Assembly: GCA_041580155.1 (NCBI GenBank)
Contig: JBFGEI010000156.1
Location: forward strand, 1 to 7,134
DNA: 7,134 nucleotides
DNA from: Limimaricola sp041580155
GTDB taxonomy: Bacteria > Pseudomonadota > Alphaproteobacteria > Rhodobacterales > Rhodobacteraceae
Direction: 5' to 3'
In this document: positions 1 through 7,134 of the stretch, piece by piece
Numbering within the stretch: position 1 is the first letter of the stretch
Layout: each line of letters opens with the position of its first letter
Program-made: the position numbers and the translations under genes
Notes under the pieces: generated by a model
What the model saw: the letters and a program-made list of their open reading frames with translations, nothing else
Told to the model about the DNA's origin: nothing
Databases searched by the model: none

Positions 1-138
1 CTCGGCCAGCGCCCGCGCGTTGCCGACCAGCGCCACCCTCGATCCGGCCAGCCGCGCCATCAGCTCGGGTTCGGGCCTGCCGAACCGCGCCAGCCGGGTT
101 TCGTCGCGCAGCAGCCGCGCGATGTGAAAGCCGATCAT
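1..138 (-). CDS. N-terminal fragment (46 residues) of an unidentified protein, possibly a glycosyltransferase
   Basis: The gene starts at ATG 138-136 and runs off the left edge of the window, so only 46 residues are visible. The start is well supported. The ATG overlaps the stop codon of the preceding gene as ATGA, and a GGAG Shine-Dalgarno sequence lies at 149-146 with a 7-nt spacer. The visible part has a charged helical stretch (MIGFHIARLLRDETRLARFG) followed by a beta-strand/glycine turn, VALVGNARALAE, at residues 35-46. That turn looks like the start of a Rossmann-like nucleotide-sugar fold. It recalls the sialyltransferase-like family GT29 of alphaproteobacteria, but this rests on about a dozen residues and is a guess. 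Tight coupling to a pyruvyl transferase family gene and to waaA supports a role in surface glycans. The end of the gene and its catalytic residues lie outside the window. Confidence 0.7.
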   Translation of the reverse strand, partial: MIGFHIARLLRDETRLARFGRPEPELMARLAGSRVALVGNARALAE

Positions 139-1127
139 GCTCCGTCTCCCCGGGCCAGCGCCGCGATGTCGGAAAACAGCGTCTCGGCGCGCGTCACCGC
201 CATGTTGCGGAACTCGCGGATCGCGGCAAGCTCGGCGGCGTCGAAATCGCGGGTCTGCGGCGGTCGGGCCAGCGCCTCGGCAGCGACCAGCCGGTCCGGA
301 CCAAGCCCGGCGTCGCGCAGCAGGCGTTCGATCTTCGAGGCGTTGGAGCTGAGCGCCAGGAACGGGGTTTCGACCAGCATCGACAGGCAGACCGCGTGGA
401 ACCGGCCGGTGATGTGCAGCCGGGCGCCTGCGATGCGGTCCAGGTAGCCGGCCTCGTCCTTCGGCATCTGCATCGGCGGCAGGCCGAGCCGGCCGAACCA
501 GGCCCGGGCCAGCGCCGCGCGGGCCGGGGCAAGGCGCCAGATCGGTGCGGTGAGCGTCTTCGTCGGCAGCAGCAGCGCGCCCGGCAGCCGCGCCGCGGCG
601 CCGCCCAGCACCCGGCGCGGCCCGGGCTTCACGCTGTCGCCGACGATCACCCCGGCGCGGCTTCGCGGCGCGGTGTCGGCCGGGGCCGAGAGCGACAGGT
701 CAGGCAGCCAGCGCACCGGCGCGCCGCTGGCCCGCGCCATCGCTTCGGCGCTGGCGCTGTCGCGCGCGGCGATCAGCGCGCAGCGGCCGAGTGCGGCGTT
801 CCAGTCGGGCGGGTTGTCCTGCCAGAGCGCGTTGACCAGCGCCACCGGGGTCGTGCCGCGCGCCGGGTGATCCGTGACCCCGAGCAGCGCCGCGCCTGCG
901 GGCCGGCCGTGGTGCAGCGTGCCTTCGCCGTTGATCACGATCACCTGGGCCGCCCGCATCCGGGCGAGGAAATCGGGGTCGCGGGCCCAGTCGTGCCGCG
1001 CCGGACTGCGGCCGATCACCGTCAGCCCGTGGCGTTCCAGCCCCTGCGTCAGCAAGCGCATCACCCGGGTGCAGCCGTGGTGATAGCGCGTGGAGGTGTC
1101 GTTGAGGATGACGGCCGTGGTGCTCAT
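135..1127 (-). CDS. Polysaccharide pyruvyl transferase family protein (330 aa)
   Basis: Members of this family (PF04230, CsaB/WcaK-like) transfer pyruvate from phosphoenolpyruvate to sugars of surface polysaccharides, and some act as other polymer-modifying enzymes. The visible hallmarks are an N-terminal NDTSTRYHHGC segment (residues 9-19), VINGEGTLHH at 64-73, an aspartate-containing LPDLSLS at 141-147, and the C-terminal block TGRFHAVCLSMLVETPF at 240-256 followed by SNASKIERL at 261-269. The length is normal for the family. There is no signal peptide or membrane segment, so it is probably cytoplasmic. I chose ATG 1127 because the conserved fold begins immediately after it. The frame stays open upstream, and an in-frame ATG at 1178-1176 overlaps the waaA stop as TGATG, which would add 17 residues. 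Neither start has a good Shine-Dalgarno sequence. The stop overlaps the next gene as ATGA. The acceptor sugar cannot be deduced. Its position after waaA suggests LPS core or capsule modification. Confidence 0.82.
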   Translation of the reverse strand: MSTTAVILNDTSTRYHHGCTRVMRLLTQGLERHGLTVIGRSPARHDWARDPDFLARMRAAQVIVINGEGTLHHGRPAGAALLGVTDHPARGTTPVALVNALWQDNPPDWNAALGRCALIAARDSASAEAMARASGAPVRWLPDLSLSAPADTAPRSRAGVIVGDSVKPGPRRVLGGAAARLPGALLLPTKTLTAPIWRLAPARAALARAWFGRLGLPPMQMPKDEAGYLDRIAGARLHITGRFHAVCLSMLVETPFLALSSNASKIERLLRDAGLGPDRLVAAEALARPPQTRDFDAAELAAIREFRNMAVTRAETLFSDIAALARGDGA

Positions 1128-1177
1128 GGAACCGTGGGATATGCGTATTTTCGGGACAAAGTAACCCGCGTCGCGCA
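1128..1177 (-). other. 50-bp AT-richer gap between waaA and the pyruvyl transferase gene
   Basis: This is the only real gap inside the moaA-led gene run. It is about 56% GC, against roughly 70% in its surroundings, with an AT-rich core at about 1139-1163. On the minus strand the core reads TTACTTTGTCCCGAAAATAC followed by GCATAT. It could hold a weak secondary promoter, but I could not find a convincing -35/-10 pair with good spacing. It would instead be coding if the pyruvyl transferase starts at ATG 1178. Confidence 0.25.
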
Positions 1178-2437
1178 TCAGCCGCGGCGCAGCAACGCCA
1201 GCAGCGCAATGCGGGTCCGGCTGCGCGCCTGGCCGCGGTCCGCCATCAGCCGCAGCGCCGCGTCGCGCGCCGCCTGCAGCGCCGGTTGGCCGATGAGATC
1301 GGCGACGGCGGTGCCAAGCGCCGCGCCGTCCGCGACCATCCGGCCGGCGCCGGCGGCGTCGAGCTCGGCGTAGGCCGCGGCGGCGTTGCGCAGCCGCGGG
1401 CCGTGCAGCACCGCGGCGCCGAGCCGCGCCGCCTCCCACGGATTGTGGCCACCCTGGGCGCCGAACGAGCCGCCGAGAAACACCAGCGGCGCCAGCCGGT
1501 AGATCAGCCCGGTATCGCCGAGCCGATCGACCAGCCAGACCTCGGTTTCGGGCAGTATGGCGTCGCCGCGCGAGGCGCGGGCGGTGACCAGCCCGGCGGC
1601 GTCGAGCAGCCGGGCCACGGCGTCGCCGCGTGCCGGGTGGCGCGGCGCCAGGATCAACCGCAGCCCGGGGTGCCGGTCACGCGCCGCGAGATGCGCCGCG
1701 ATCACTTGGGAGTCGTCGCCGTCATGCGTCGAGACCGCGGCCCAGAGCGGCCGCGCCGCGAAGCTGGTCGCAAGTTCGGCCAGCCGCGCCGGATCGGCAG
1801 CCAGAGGCGCCGCGGCGGCCTTGAGATCGCCGGCGGTCAGCAGCCGGTCGGGCGGCAGCCCGAGGTCTGCGAGCTCGGCGGTGACCGCCGGGCCCTGGGT
1901 GGTGACCAGGTCGAACGGCGCCATCAGCGCCGCCATCAGCCGCGGGGCCCGGGTCCGGCTGCGCGACGGCCGCGCGTTCAGCAGCGCCAGCGGGATCTCG
2001 CGCCGCGCGGTTTCGGTCAGCAGTCGCGGCCAGAGATCTCCTTCGACCATGCAGGCCAGGTCGGGCTTCCAATGATCCAGGAACCGCCGCGCCGCGCGCG
2101 CGGTATCAAGCGGCTGGTACTGGTGCAGCGCCGAGGAGATCGCCGCGGTGCGGGCGCCGCCGGTGGTGGTTGTGGTGGTGATCAGCACCCGCAGCCCTTC
2201 GGCCGCCAGGTCCGAGGCGAGATCGGCGATCGAGGCGACTTCGCCGACCGAGGCGGCGTTGATCCAGACCAGCCGCCCGTCGGGACGCGGCCGGGTGGCG
2301 CGGCCGATGCGTTCGCGCAGCCGCGCCGGCTCCGAGCGCTGGCCGTTGTGCACGCGTCGCGCCAGCGCGTATTCGGCGAGCGCCGGCAGCCCGGCCGAGC
2401 CACCGAGCCAGAGCCGCAGCGCCAGTGGACGGGTCAT
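1178..2437 (-). CDS. waaA: 3-deoxy-D-manno-octulosonic acid (Kdo) transferase
   Basis: WaaA (KdtA) transfers Kdo from CMP-Kdo to the lipid A precursor at the inner face of the cytoplasmic membrane, the first step of the LPS inner core. The 419-residue length is typical of this GT30 family. The N-terminal acceptor domain shows VWINAASVGEV at 57-67. Glu66 aligns with the catalytic glutamate of the ASVGE motif and is followed by a run of six threonines at 87-92 (canonical TTTTxTG region). VEGDLWP at 131-137 and NARPSRSR at 154-161 follow. The C-terminal CMP-Kdo domain shows GDLK at 203-206, STHDGDD at 236-242, APRHP at 264-268 and GGSFGAQGGHNPWEAA at 322-337. ATG 2437 overlaps the moaA stop as ATGA. 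There is no convincing Shine-Dalgarno sequence, so translation is probably coupled to moaA. The number of Kdo residues added cannot be read from the sequence. Confidence 0.95.
   Translation of the reverse strand: MTRPLALRLWLGGSAGLPALAEYALARRVHNGQRSEPARLRERIGRATRPRPDGRLVWINAASVGEVASIADLASDLAAEGLRVLITTTTTTGGARTAAISSALHQYQPLDTARAARRFLDHWKPDLACMVEGDLWPRLLTETARREIPLALLNARPSRSRTRAPRLMAALMAPFDLVTTQGPAVTAELADLGLPPDRLLTAGDLKAAAAPLAADPARLAELATSFAARPLWAAVSTHDGDDSQVIAAHLAARDRHPGLRLILAPRHPARGDAVARLLDAAGLVTARASRGDAILPETEVWLVDRLGDTGLIYRLAPLVFLGGSFGAQGGHNPWEAARLGAAVLHGPRLRNAAAAYAELDAAGAGRMVADGAALGTAVADLIGQPALQAARDAALRLMADRGQARSRTRIALLALLRRG
2161..2182. repeat. Short GGT-rich triplet tract inside waaA
   Basis: A run of GGT triplets with one TGT interruption on the + strand corresponds to six consecutive threonine codons (ACC/ACA) on the coding minus strand. 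It falls in the threonine-rich motif normal for Kdo transferases, so it is best read as coding constraint. Any slippage would occur in whole codons. Confidence 0.5.
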
Positions 2438-3462
2438 CCGCCGGTGTGACTCATGTGGCGGCTGACCTGACCGCTGACGGTCTGCCGGTCATAGTCGAAA
2501 TCATGGCCCTTGGGCTTCAGCGCGATCGCGGCGCGGATCGCCGTCTCGAGCGTGTGGTCGCCTTCGCTGCTGCGCAGCGGTGCGCGCAGGTCGGAGTGAC
2601 CCTCCTGGCCGAGACAGGTGTAGATCTCGCCGGTGCAGGTGACCCGGACCCGGTTGCAGCTTTCGCAGAAGTTGTGCGACATCGGCGTGATGAAGCCGAT
2701 CTTCTGCCGGGTTTCGCCGATCCGCACGTAGCGCGCCGGGCCGCCGCTGCGCTCGCTCAGATCGTGCAGCGTGTAGCGGCTTTCGAGTTCGGCGCGCAGC
2801 TCGCGCAGGTTCCAGTACTGGCCGATCCGGTCCTCGTTGCCGATGTCGCCCATCGGCATCACCTCGATGAAGGTCAGGTCGAGATCGCGGGCGGCGCAGA
2901 ACTCGGTCAGGTCGAACAGCTCGTCCTCGTTGAAGCCCTTGAGCGCCACGGTGTTGATCTTGACCCGGATCCCGGCGGCCAGCGCCGCGTCGATCCCGTC
3001 GAGCACCTGGCCGAGCCGGCCCCAGCGGGTGACGCGGGTGAATTTCTCGGCGTCGAGCGTGTCGAGCGACACGTTGATCCGGCGCACCCCGGCCTCGGCC
3101 AGCTCTTGCGCGTATTTGCCCAGCTGGCTGCCGTTGGTGGTCAGGGTCAGCTCTTTCAGCGCCCCGCTGTCGAGATGCCGGGTCATCGCCCGGAAGAAGG
3201 TCATGATGTCGCGCCGCACCAGCGGCTCGCCGCCGGTGATCCGCAGCTTTTCGACGCCGAGCCGGATGAAGGCGCTGCACATCCGGTCGAGTTCCTCAAG
3301 CGTCAGCAGGTCCTTGCGCGGCAAGAAGGTCATCTTTTCCGACATGCAGTAGACGCAACGGAACTCGCAGCGGTCGGTGACCGACACGCGCAGATAGCGG
3401 ATGGCGCGCGCGAAGGGGTCGATGAGCGGGGTCGCGGGCTGCGAAGGCTGGGGTGCGGTCAT
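2434..3462 (-). CDS. moaA: GTP 3',8-cyclase (molybdenum cofactor biosynthesis protein A)
   Basis: MoaA is a radical-SAM enzyme that converts GTP to 3',8-cyclo-7,8-dihydro-GTP, the first step of molybdopterin synthesis; MoaC then completes it. The 342-residue protein has the N-terminal radical-SAM cluster motif as RCEFRCVYC (Cys32, Cys36, Cys39). The SAM-binding ITGGEP lies at 75-80. The second, substrate-binding [4Fe-4S] motif is CESC-x13-C (Cys266, Cys269, Cys283), with the GTP-contacting NRVRVT at 270-275. The functionally important C-terminal Gly-Gly (341-342) is present. All expected key residues are there, so it should be active. ATG 3462 is chosen because the homologous region (PLIDPFARAIRYLRVSVTDR) begins just after it. 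The longer reading from 3597 would add 45 Pro/Ala-rich residues across the intergenic region. No Shine-Dalgarno sequence precedes the ATG, which agrees with a possible leaderless transcript. The stop overlaps waaA by 4 bp. Confidence 0.96.
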   Translation of the reverse strand: MTAPQPSQPATPLIDPFARAIRYLRVSVTDRCEFRCVYCMSEKMTFLPRKDLLTLEELDRMCSAFIRLGVEKLRITGGEPLVRRDIMTFFRAMTRHLDSGALKELTLTTNGSQLGKYAQELAEAGVRRINVSLDTLDAEKFTRVTRWGRLGQVLDGIDAALAAGIRVKINTVALKGFNEDELFDLTEFCAARDLDLTFIEVMPMGDIGNEDRIGQYWNLRELRAELESRYTLHDLSERSGGPARYVRIGETRQKIGFITPMSHNFCESCNRVRVTCTGEIYTCLGQEGHSDLRAPLRSSEGDHTLETAIRAAIALKPKGHDFDYDRQTVSGQVSRHMSHTGG

Positions 3463-3468
3463 CTGAGA

Positions 3469-3497
3469 AAGGTAGGGTCGGGCAGGGGGGAAGGCAA
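3469..3497 (-). promoter_or_regulatory. Candidate leaderless promoter of moaA
   Basis: On the minus strand, TTGCCT (3497-3492) lies 17 nt before TACCTT (3474-3469), followed by six bases (TCTCAG) and then the moaA ATG. Matches to the sigma-70-type consensus are partial (4/6 and 3/6). The spacing is ideal, however, and transcription would start at about the A of the ATG. The absence of any Shine-Dalgarno sequence fits that reading. If correct, the moaA-waaA-pyruvyl transferase run starts here and has no 5' leader. Confidence 0.4.
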
Positions 3498-3573
3498 GCG
3501 CGGGCGGCGCTTTGCCGGGTGCCGGGTCGCCGCGGGCTGGGTGGCGGGATCGTGCCGGTTCCGGACCCGCGAC

Positions 3574-3595
3574 GGCGATGCCGCGCGGCATCGCC
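3574..3595. repeat. Perfect 22-bp palindrome in the divergent intergenic region
   Basis: The two 11-base arms, GGCGATGCCGC and GCGGCATCGCC, are exact reverse complements with no spacer. The element ends 10 bp before the candidate -35 of the lipoprotein gene and lies about 77 bp upstream of the candidate moaA -35. A dimeric regulator could bind here, or it could form a hairpin. There is no T-tract on either side, so a terminator is unlikely. Function is unknown. Confidence 0.55.
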
Positions 3596-3605
3596 ACCGC
3601 GGGGA

Positions 3606-3633
3606 TTGCGCGACGGTCCCGGCGCGCTAAATT
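3606..3633 (+). promoter_or_regulatory. Candidate leaderless promoter of the lipoprotein gene
   Basis: TTGCGC (3606-3611) is followed after 16 nt by TAAATT (3628-3633), then six bases (CGCGGC) and the ATG at 3640. The -10 matches consensus at 4/6 positions, and it is the only AT-rich hexamer in this stretch. Transcription is predicted to start at or within one base of the ATG. No Shine-Dalgarno sequence is present. Confidence 0.5.
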
Positions 3634-3639
3634 CGCGGC

Positions 3640-4116
3640 ATGAAACGGATCCTCACCCTCTCCGCCTTCGCCGCGCTGGCAGTTCTTGCCGCCTGCGCCG
3701 AGATGCAGCCCCCAACGACCGAGGTCGCCGCCCCGGTCAGCCCGGCCCCGGCACCGGTCGCCGCGTCGGCCCCGGCGCCGTCGCGCGCCGCCAGCACCGC
3801 CGAGGCGCTCGACACCACCACCGCCGAACAGCGCGCCGCCGCGGTGGCGCCGGCCGCATCGGCGGGTGGCGAACGGCTTGGCACCACCATCGCGTCGCTC
3901 GGATCGCCGGCCGATCCGGGGCTGTGGCTGGAAACGCCGCTGGTCAGCGCGGTGACGCCGGGCCGGGTCGAGACCGCGGCCGGCAAATCGGTGAAGCTGG
4001 AGCTGCGGCCGTCGGGTGGCGCCGCCGGCGCCGGCAGCCAGATCAGCCTGCCGGCGATGCGGCTGCTGGAGGTGTCGCTGACCTCGCTGCCCGAGCTGAC
4101 GGTGTTTCGCGACTGA
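3640..4116 (+). CDS. Small predicted lipoprotein of unknown function (158 aa)
   Basis: Residues 1-18 form a classic lipoprotein signal peptide: basic MKR, a hydrophobic Leu/Ala core, then lipobox LAAC with Cys19 as the lipidated residue. The +2 residue is Ala, not Asp, so by the Lol rule the mature protein should go to the outer membrane. Residues 22-50 are a Pro/Ala-rich flexible linker. The remaining C-terminal part has a distinctive segment, GTTIASLGSPADPGLWLETP (81-100), then a small beta-rich domain ending in LPELTVFRD. The motif set resembles short rhodobacterial lipoproteins that, from memory, are sometimes labelled D-galactarate dehydratase. I see no enzyme motif here and would not use that name. 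It is the only plus-strand gene. It diverges from moaA and converges on glmS across a shared hairpin, so it is probably monocistronic. The lipobox and codon use make it a convincing real gene. Confidence 0.85.
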   Translation: MKRILTLSAFAALAVLAACAEMQPPTTEVAAPVSPAPAPVAASAPAPSRAASTAEALDTTTAEQRAAAVAPAASAGGERLGTTIASLGSPADPGLWLETPLVSAVTPGRVETAAGKSVKLELRPSGGAAGAGSQISLPAMRLLEVSLTSLPELTVFRD

Positions 4117-4132
4117 TCCGGGCGGACCGGCC

Positions 4133-4180
4133 CGAAACGCAGACGGGGGGCGCCATGGCGCCCCCCGTCTTCGCGTTTCG
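4133..4180. terminator. Bidirectional terminator between the lipoprotein gene and glmS
   Basis: Positions 4141-4170 are a perfect 30-bp palindrome that folds into a 13-bp GC-rich stem with a CATG loop. Flanking arms CGAAACGC (4133-4140) and GCGTTTCG (4173-4180) can extend the stem past a 2-nt bulge. Because of these arms, a short TTT run follows the inner hairpin in both directions. The hairpin lies 24 nt after the lipoprotein stop (TGA 4114-4116) and 7 nt after the glmS stop (TAA 4190-4188), which fits a terminator serving two convergent genes. No long U-tract is present. Confidence 0.75.
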
Positions 4181-4187
4181 CGCCGGG

Positions 4188-6008
<1,821 letters not shown>

Positions 6009-6009
6009 C

Positions 6010-7134
6010 TCAGTTGCCTTTCGACTTGGCGGCCTTGGCGGCGCGCAGCTTTTCGAAGAACCGGGTTGCGAAGCCCGGCTTGTTGTCCTGGCGGGCGCGG
6101 CCGACCGCCATGTCGCCGGCCGGCACGTTGTGGGTCACCACGGTGCCGGTCGCGGTCATCGCGCCGTCGCCCAGCGTGACCGGCGCCACCAGCATGGTGT
6201 TCGAGCCGATGAACACGTCGCGGCCGACCGTGGTGCGGTGCTTGAACACGCCGTCGTAGTTGCAGGTGATGGTGCCGGCGCCGATGTTGGTGCCGGCGCC
6301 GATGTCGGCGTCGCCGATGTAGCTCAGGTGGTTGACCTTGGCGCCGGTGCCGATCTGCGCGTTCTTGATCTCGACGAAATTGCCGACATGCACCTCCTCG
6401 GCCAGCTCGGCGCCGGGCCGCAGCCGGGCAAAGGGGCCGACGGTGGCGCCGCGCGACACGTGGCAGCCCTCGAGATGCGAGAACGCGCGGATCCGGGCGC
6501 CGCTCTCGATGGTGACGCCGGGGCCGAACACCACGTTGGGTTCGATCAGGCTGTCGCGGCCGATCACCGTGTCGCGCGCGAAGGTCACGGTGTCGGGCGC
6601 CACCAGGGTCACGCCGTCCTCGATCAGCTCGGCGCGCATCCGGGCCTGAAAGCCGGCCTCGGCGGCGGCCAGCTCGGCCCGGGTGTTGATGCCGAGGGTC
6701 TCGGATTCGTCGCAGCGCACCACGGTGGCGGCCAGGCCGCGGGCGCGGGCCAGGCCCACGATGTCGGTCAGGTAGTATTCGCCGGCGACGTTGTCGTTGC
6801 CGACCTGGTCGAGCAGATCGAACAGCACCGCGCGATCGGCGGCGATGACGCCGGAGTTGCACAGGGTGATGGCGCGGGTCGCGTCGTCGGCGTCCTTGTA
6901 TTCGACGATCGCCTCGAGGCTGTCGCCATCGGTGACCAGCCGGCCATAACGGCCCGGATCGGCGGCCTCGAAGCCGAGCACCACCACCGCGGCGCGGGAC
7001 CGCGCGTCCAGCATGGCCTCGAGCGTTTCGGGCCGGATGAAGGGCGTGTCGCCATAGAGCACGACGACGTCGCCCTGCAGTCCGGCCAACGCCTCGCGGG
7101 CCTGCAGCACCGCGTGGCCGGTGCCGGACTGGAC
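6010..7134 (-). CDS. glmU: Bifunctional GlmU: GlcN-1-P acetyltransferase / GlcNAc-1-P uridylyltransferase (5'-truncated by window edge)
   Basis: GlmU acetylates glucosamine-1-phosphate and then couples it to UTP, giving UDP-GlcNAc in the cytoplasm. The frame is open to the right edge, so 374 C-terminal residues are visible and about 77 N-terminal ones, including the nucleotide-binding GGxGTRM loop, are outside. The visible part begins VQSGTGHAV, the uridine-contacting region. It continues with YGDTP at 27-31 (Mg-binding Asp), EYK at 78-80, CNSGV at 92-96 and LGIN at 147-150 (second metal-site Asn). The left-handed beta-helix has GPFARLRPG at 233-241, VEIKNA at 254-259, VNHLSYIGD at 267-275 (catalytic His269) and ITCNYDG at 289-295. 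Acetyl-CoA-site residues follow in VGRARQ. A basic tail, KLRAAKAAKSKGN, ends the protein. The helix seems about one coil (17 residues) shorter than in E. coli. glmS follows after one base. Confidence 0.97.
   Translation of the reverse strand, partial: VQSGTGHAVLQAREALAGLQGDVVVLYGDTPFIRPETLEAMLDARSRAAVVVLGFEAADPGRYGRLVTDGDSLEAIVEYKDADDATRAITLCNSGVIAADRAVLFDLLDQVGNDNVAGEYYLTDIVGLARARGLAATVVRCDESETLGINTRAELAAAEAGFQARMRAELIEDGVTLVAPDTVTFARDTVIGRDSLIEPNVVFGPGVTIESGARIRAFSHLEGCHVSRGATVGPFARLRPGAELAEEVHVGNFVEIKNAQIGTGAKVNHLSYIGDADIGAGTNIGAGTITCNYDGVFKHRTTVGRDVFIGSNTMLVAPVTLGDGAMTATGTVVTHNVPAGDMAVGRARQDNKPGFATRFFEKLRAAKAAKSKGN
6017..6022 (-). promoter_or_regulatory. Ribosome binding site of glmS inside the 3' end of glmU
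   Basis: GAAAGG on the minus strand lies 8 nt before the glmS ATG and is embedded in the last codons of glmU. It fixes the glmS start and is one of only two clear Shine-Dalgarno sequences in the window; the other is GGAG at 149-146. Confidence 0.75.

Noticed and set aside
1127..1439. Start of the pyruvyl transferase gene at 1439
   Set aside because: It would overlap waaA by more than 250 bp, and the added residues are low-complexity Arg/Ala sequence.
3463..3573. Molybdenum-cofactor riboswitch upstream of moaA
   Set aside because: I see no extended conserved paired structure, and the likely promoter leaves no 5' leader. A covariance search would be needed to exclude it fully.
3463..3597. Start of moaA at 3597
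   Set aside because: The 45 extra residues are Pro/Ala-rich, unlike MoaA, and they cover the promoter-like elements and the palindrome. MoaA homology begins just after 3462.
3627..3986. Minus-strand open frame of 119 codons opposite the lipoprotein gene
   Set aside because: It has no signal or domain, and the plus-strand frame has an unmistakable signal peptide with lipobox.
4119..4134. Small hairpin CGGGC-N6-GCCCG just after the lipoprotein stop
   Set aside because: A 5-bp stem is expected by chance in this GC-rich DNA, and the much stronger hairpin lies directly downstream.

Overview
The window is a compact, uniformly very GC-rich chromosomal segment. It looks like an alphaproteobacterium, most probably of the Rhodobacterales/Rhodobacteraceae. 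The reasons are the codon bias, the adjacent glmU-glmS pair, the style of the MoaA and WaaA proteins, and a small Ala/Pro-rich lipoprotein of a type I associate with that group. The lineage is an inference from general knowledge; no search was run. No mobile element, tRNA, rRNA or CRISPR array is visible.

Layout from right to left, because five of the six full or partial genes beside the lipoprotein run on the minus strand. (1) 7134-4188 (-): the 3' four-fifths of glmU, then complete glmS one base downstream. Together they make glucosamine-6-phosphate and UDP-N-acetylglucosamine for peptidoglycan and lipid A. (2) 4133-4180: a strong, nearly symmetric hairpin between the convergent ends of glmS and the lipoprotein gene, probably a shared bidirectional terminator. 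(3) 3640-4116 (+): a 158-residue predicted lipoprotein of unknown function. (4) 3463-3639: a 177-bp divergent intergenic region with a possible leaderless-type promoter for each flanking gene and a perfect 22-bp palindrome. (5) 3462-1 (-): moaA (molybdenum cofactor), waaA/kdtA (Kdo transferase), a polysaccharide pyruvyl transferase family protein and the first 46 codons of an unidentified gene. These are packed with a 4-bp ATGA overlap (moaA/waaA), a 50-bp gap and another ATGA overlap, so they are probably one transcription unit.

Functionally, most of the window is cell-envelope biosynthesis. GlmS and GlmU supply the amino-sugar precursor of lipid A and murein, and WaaA adds Kdo to lipid A. 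The two genes after waaA are plausible LPS-core or capsule decorating enzymes. moaA is the outlier, a cofactor gene translationally coupled to an LPS gene. I see no clear new defence or mobile system. The points most worth a second look are the divergent promoter/palindrome region, the symmetric terminator and the waaA-pyruvyl transferase-partial gene neighbourhood.
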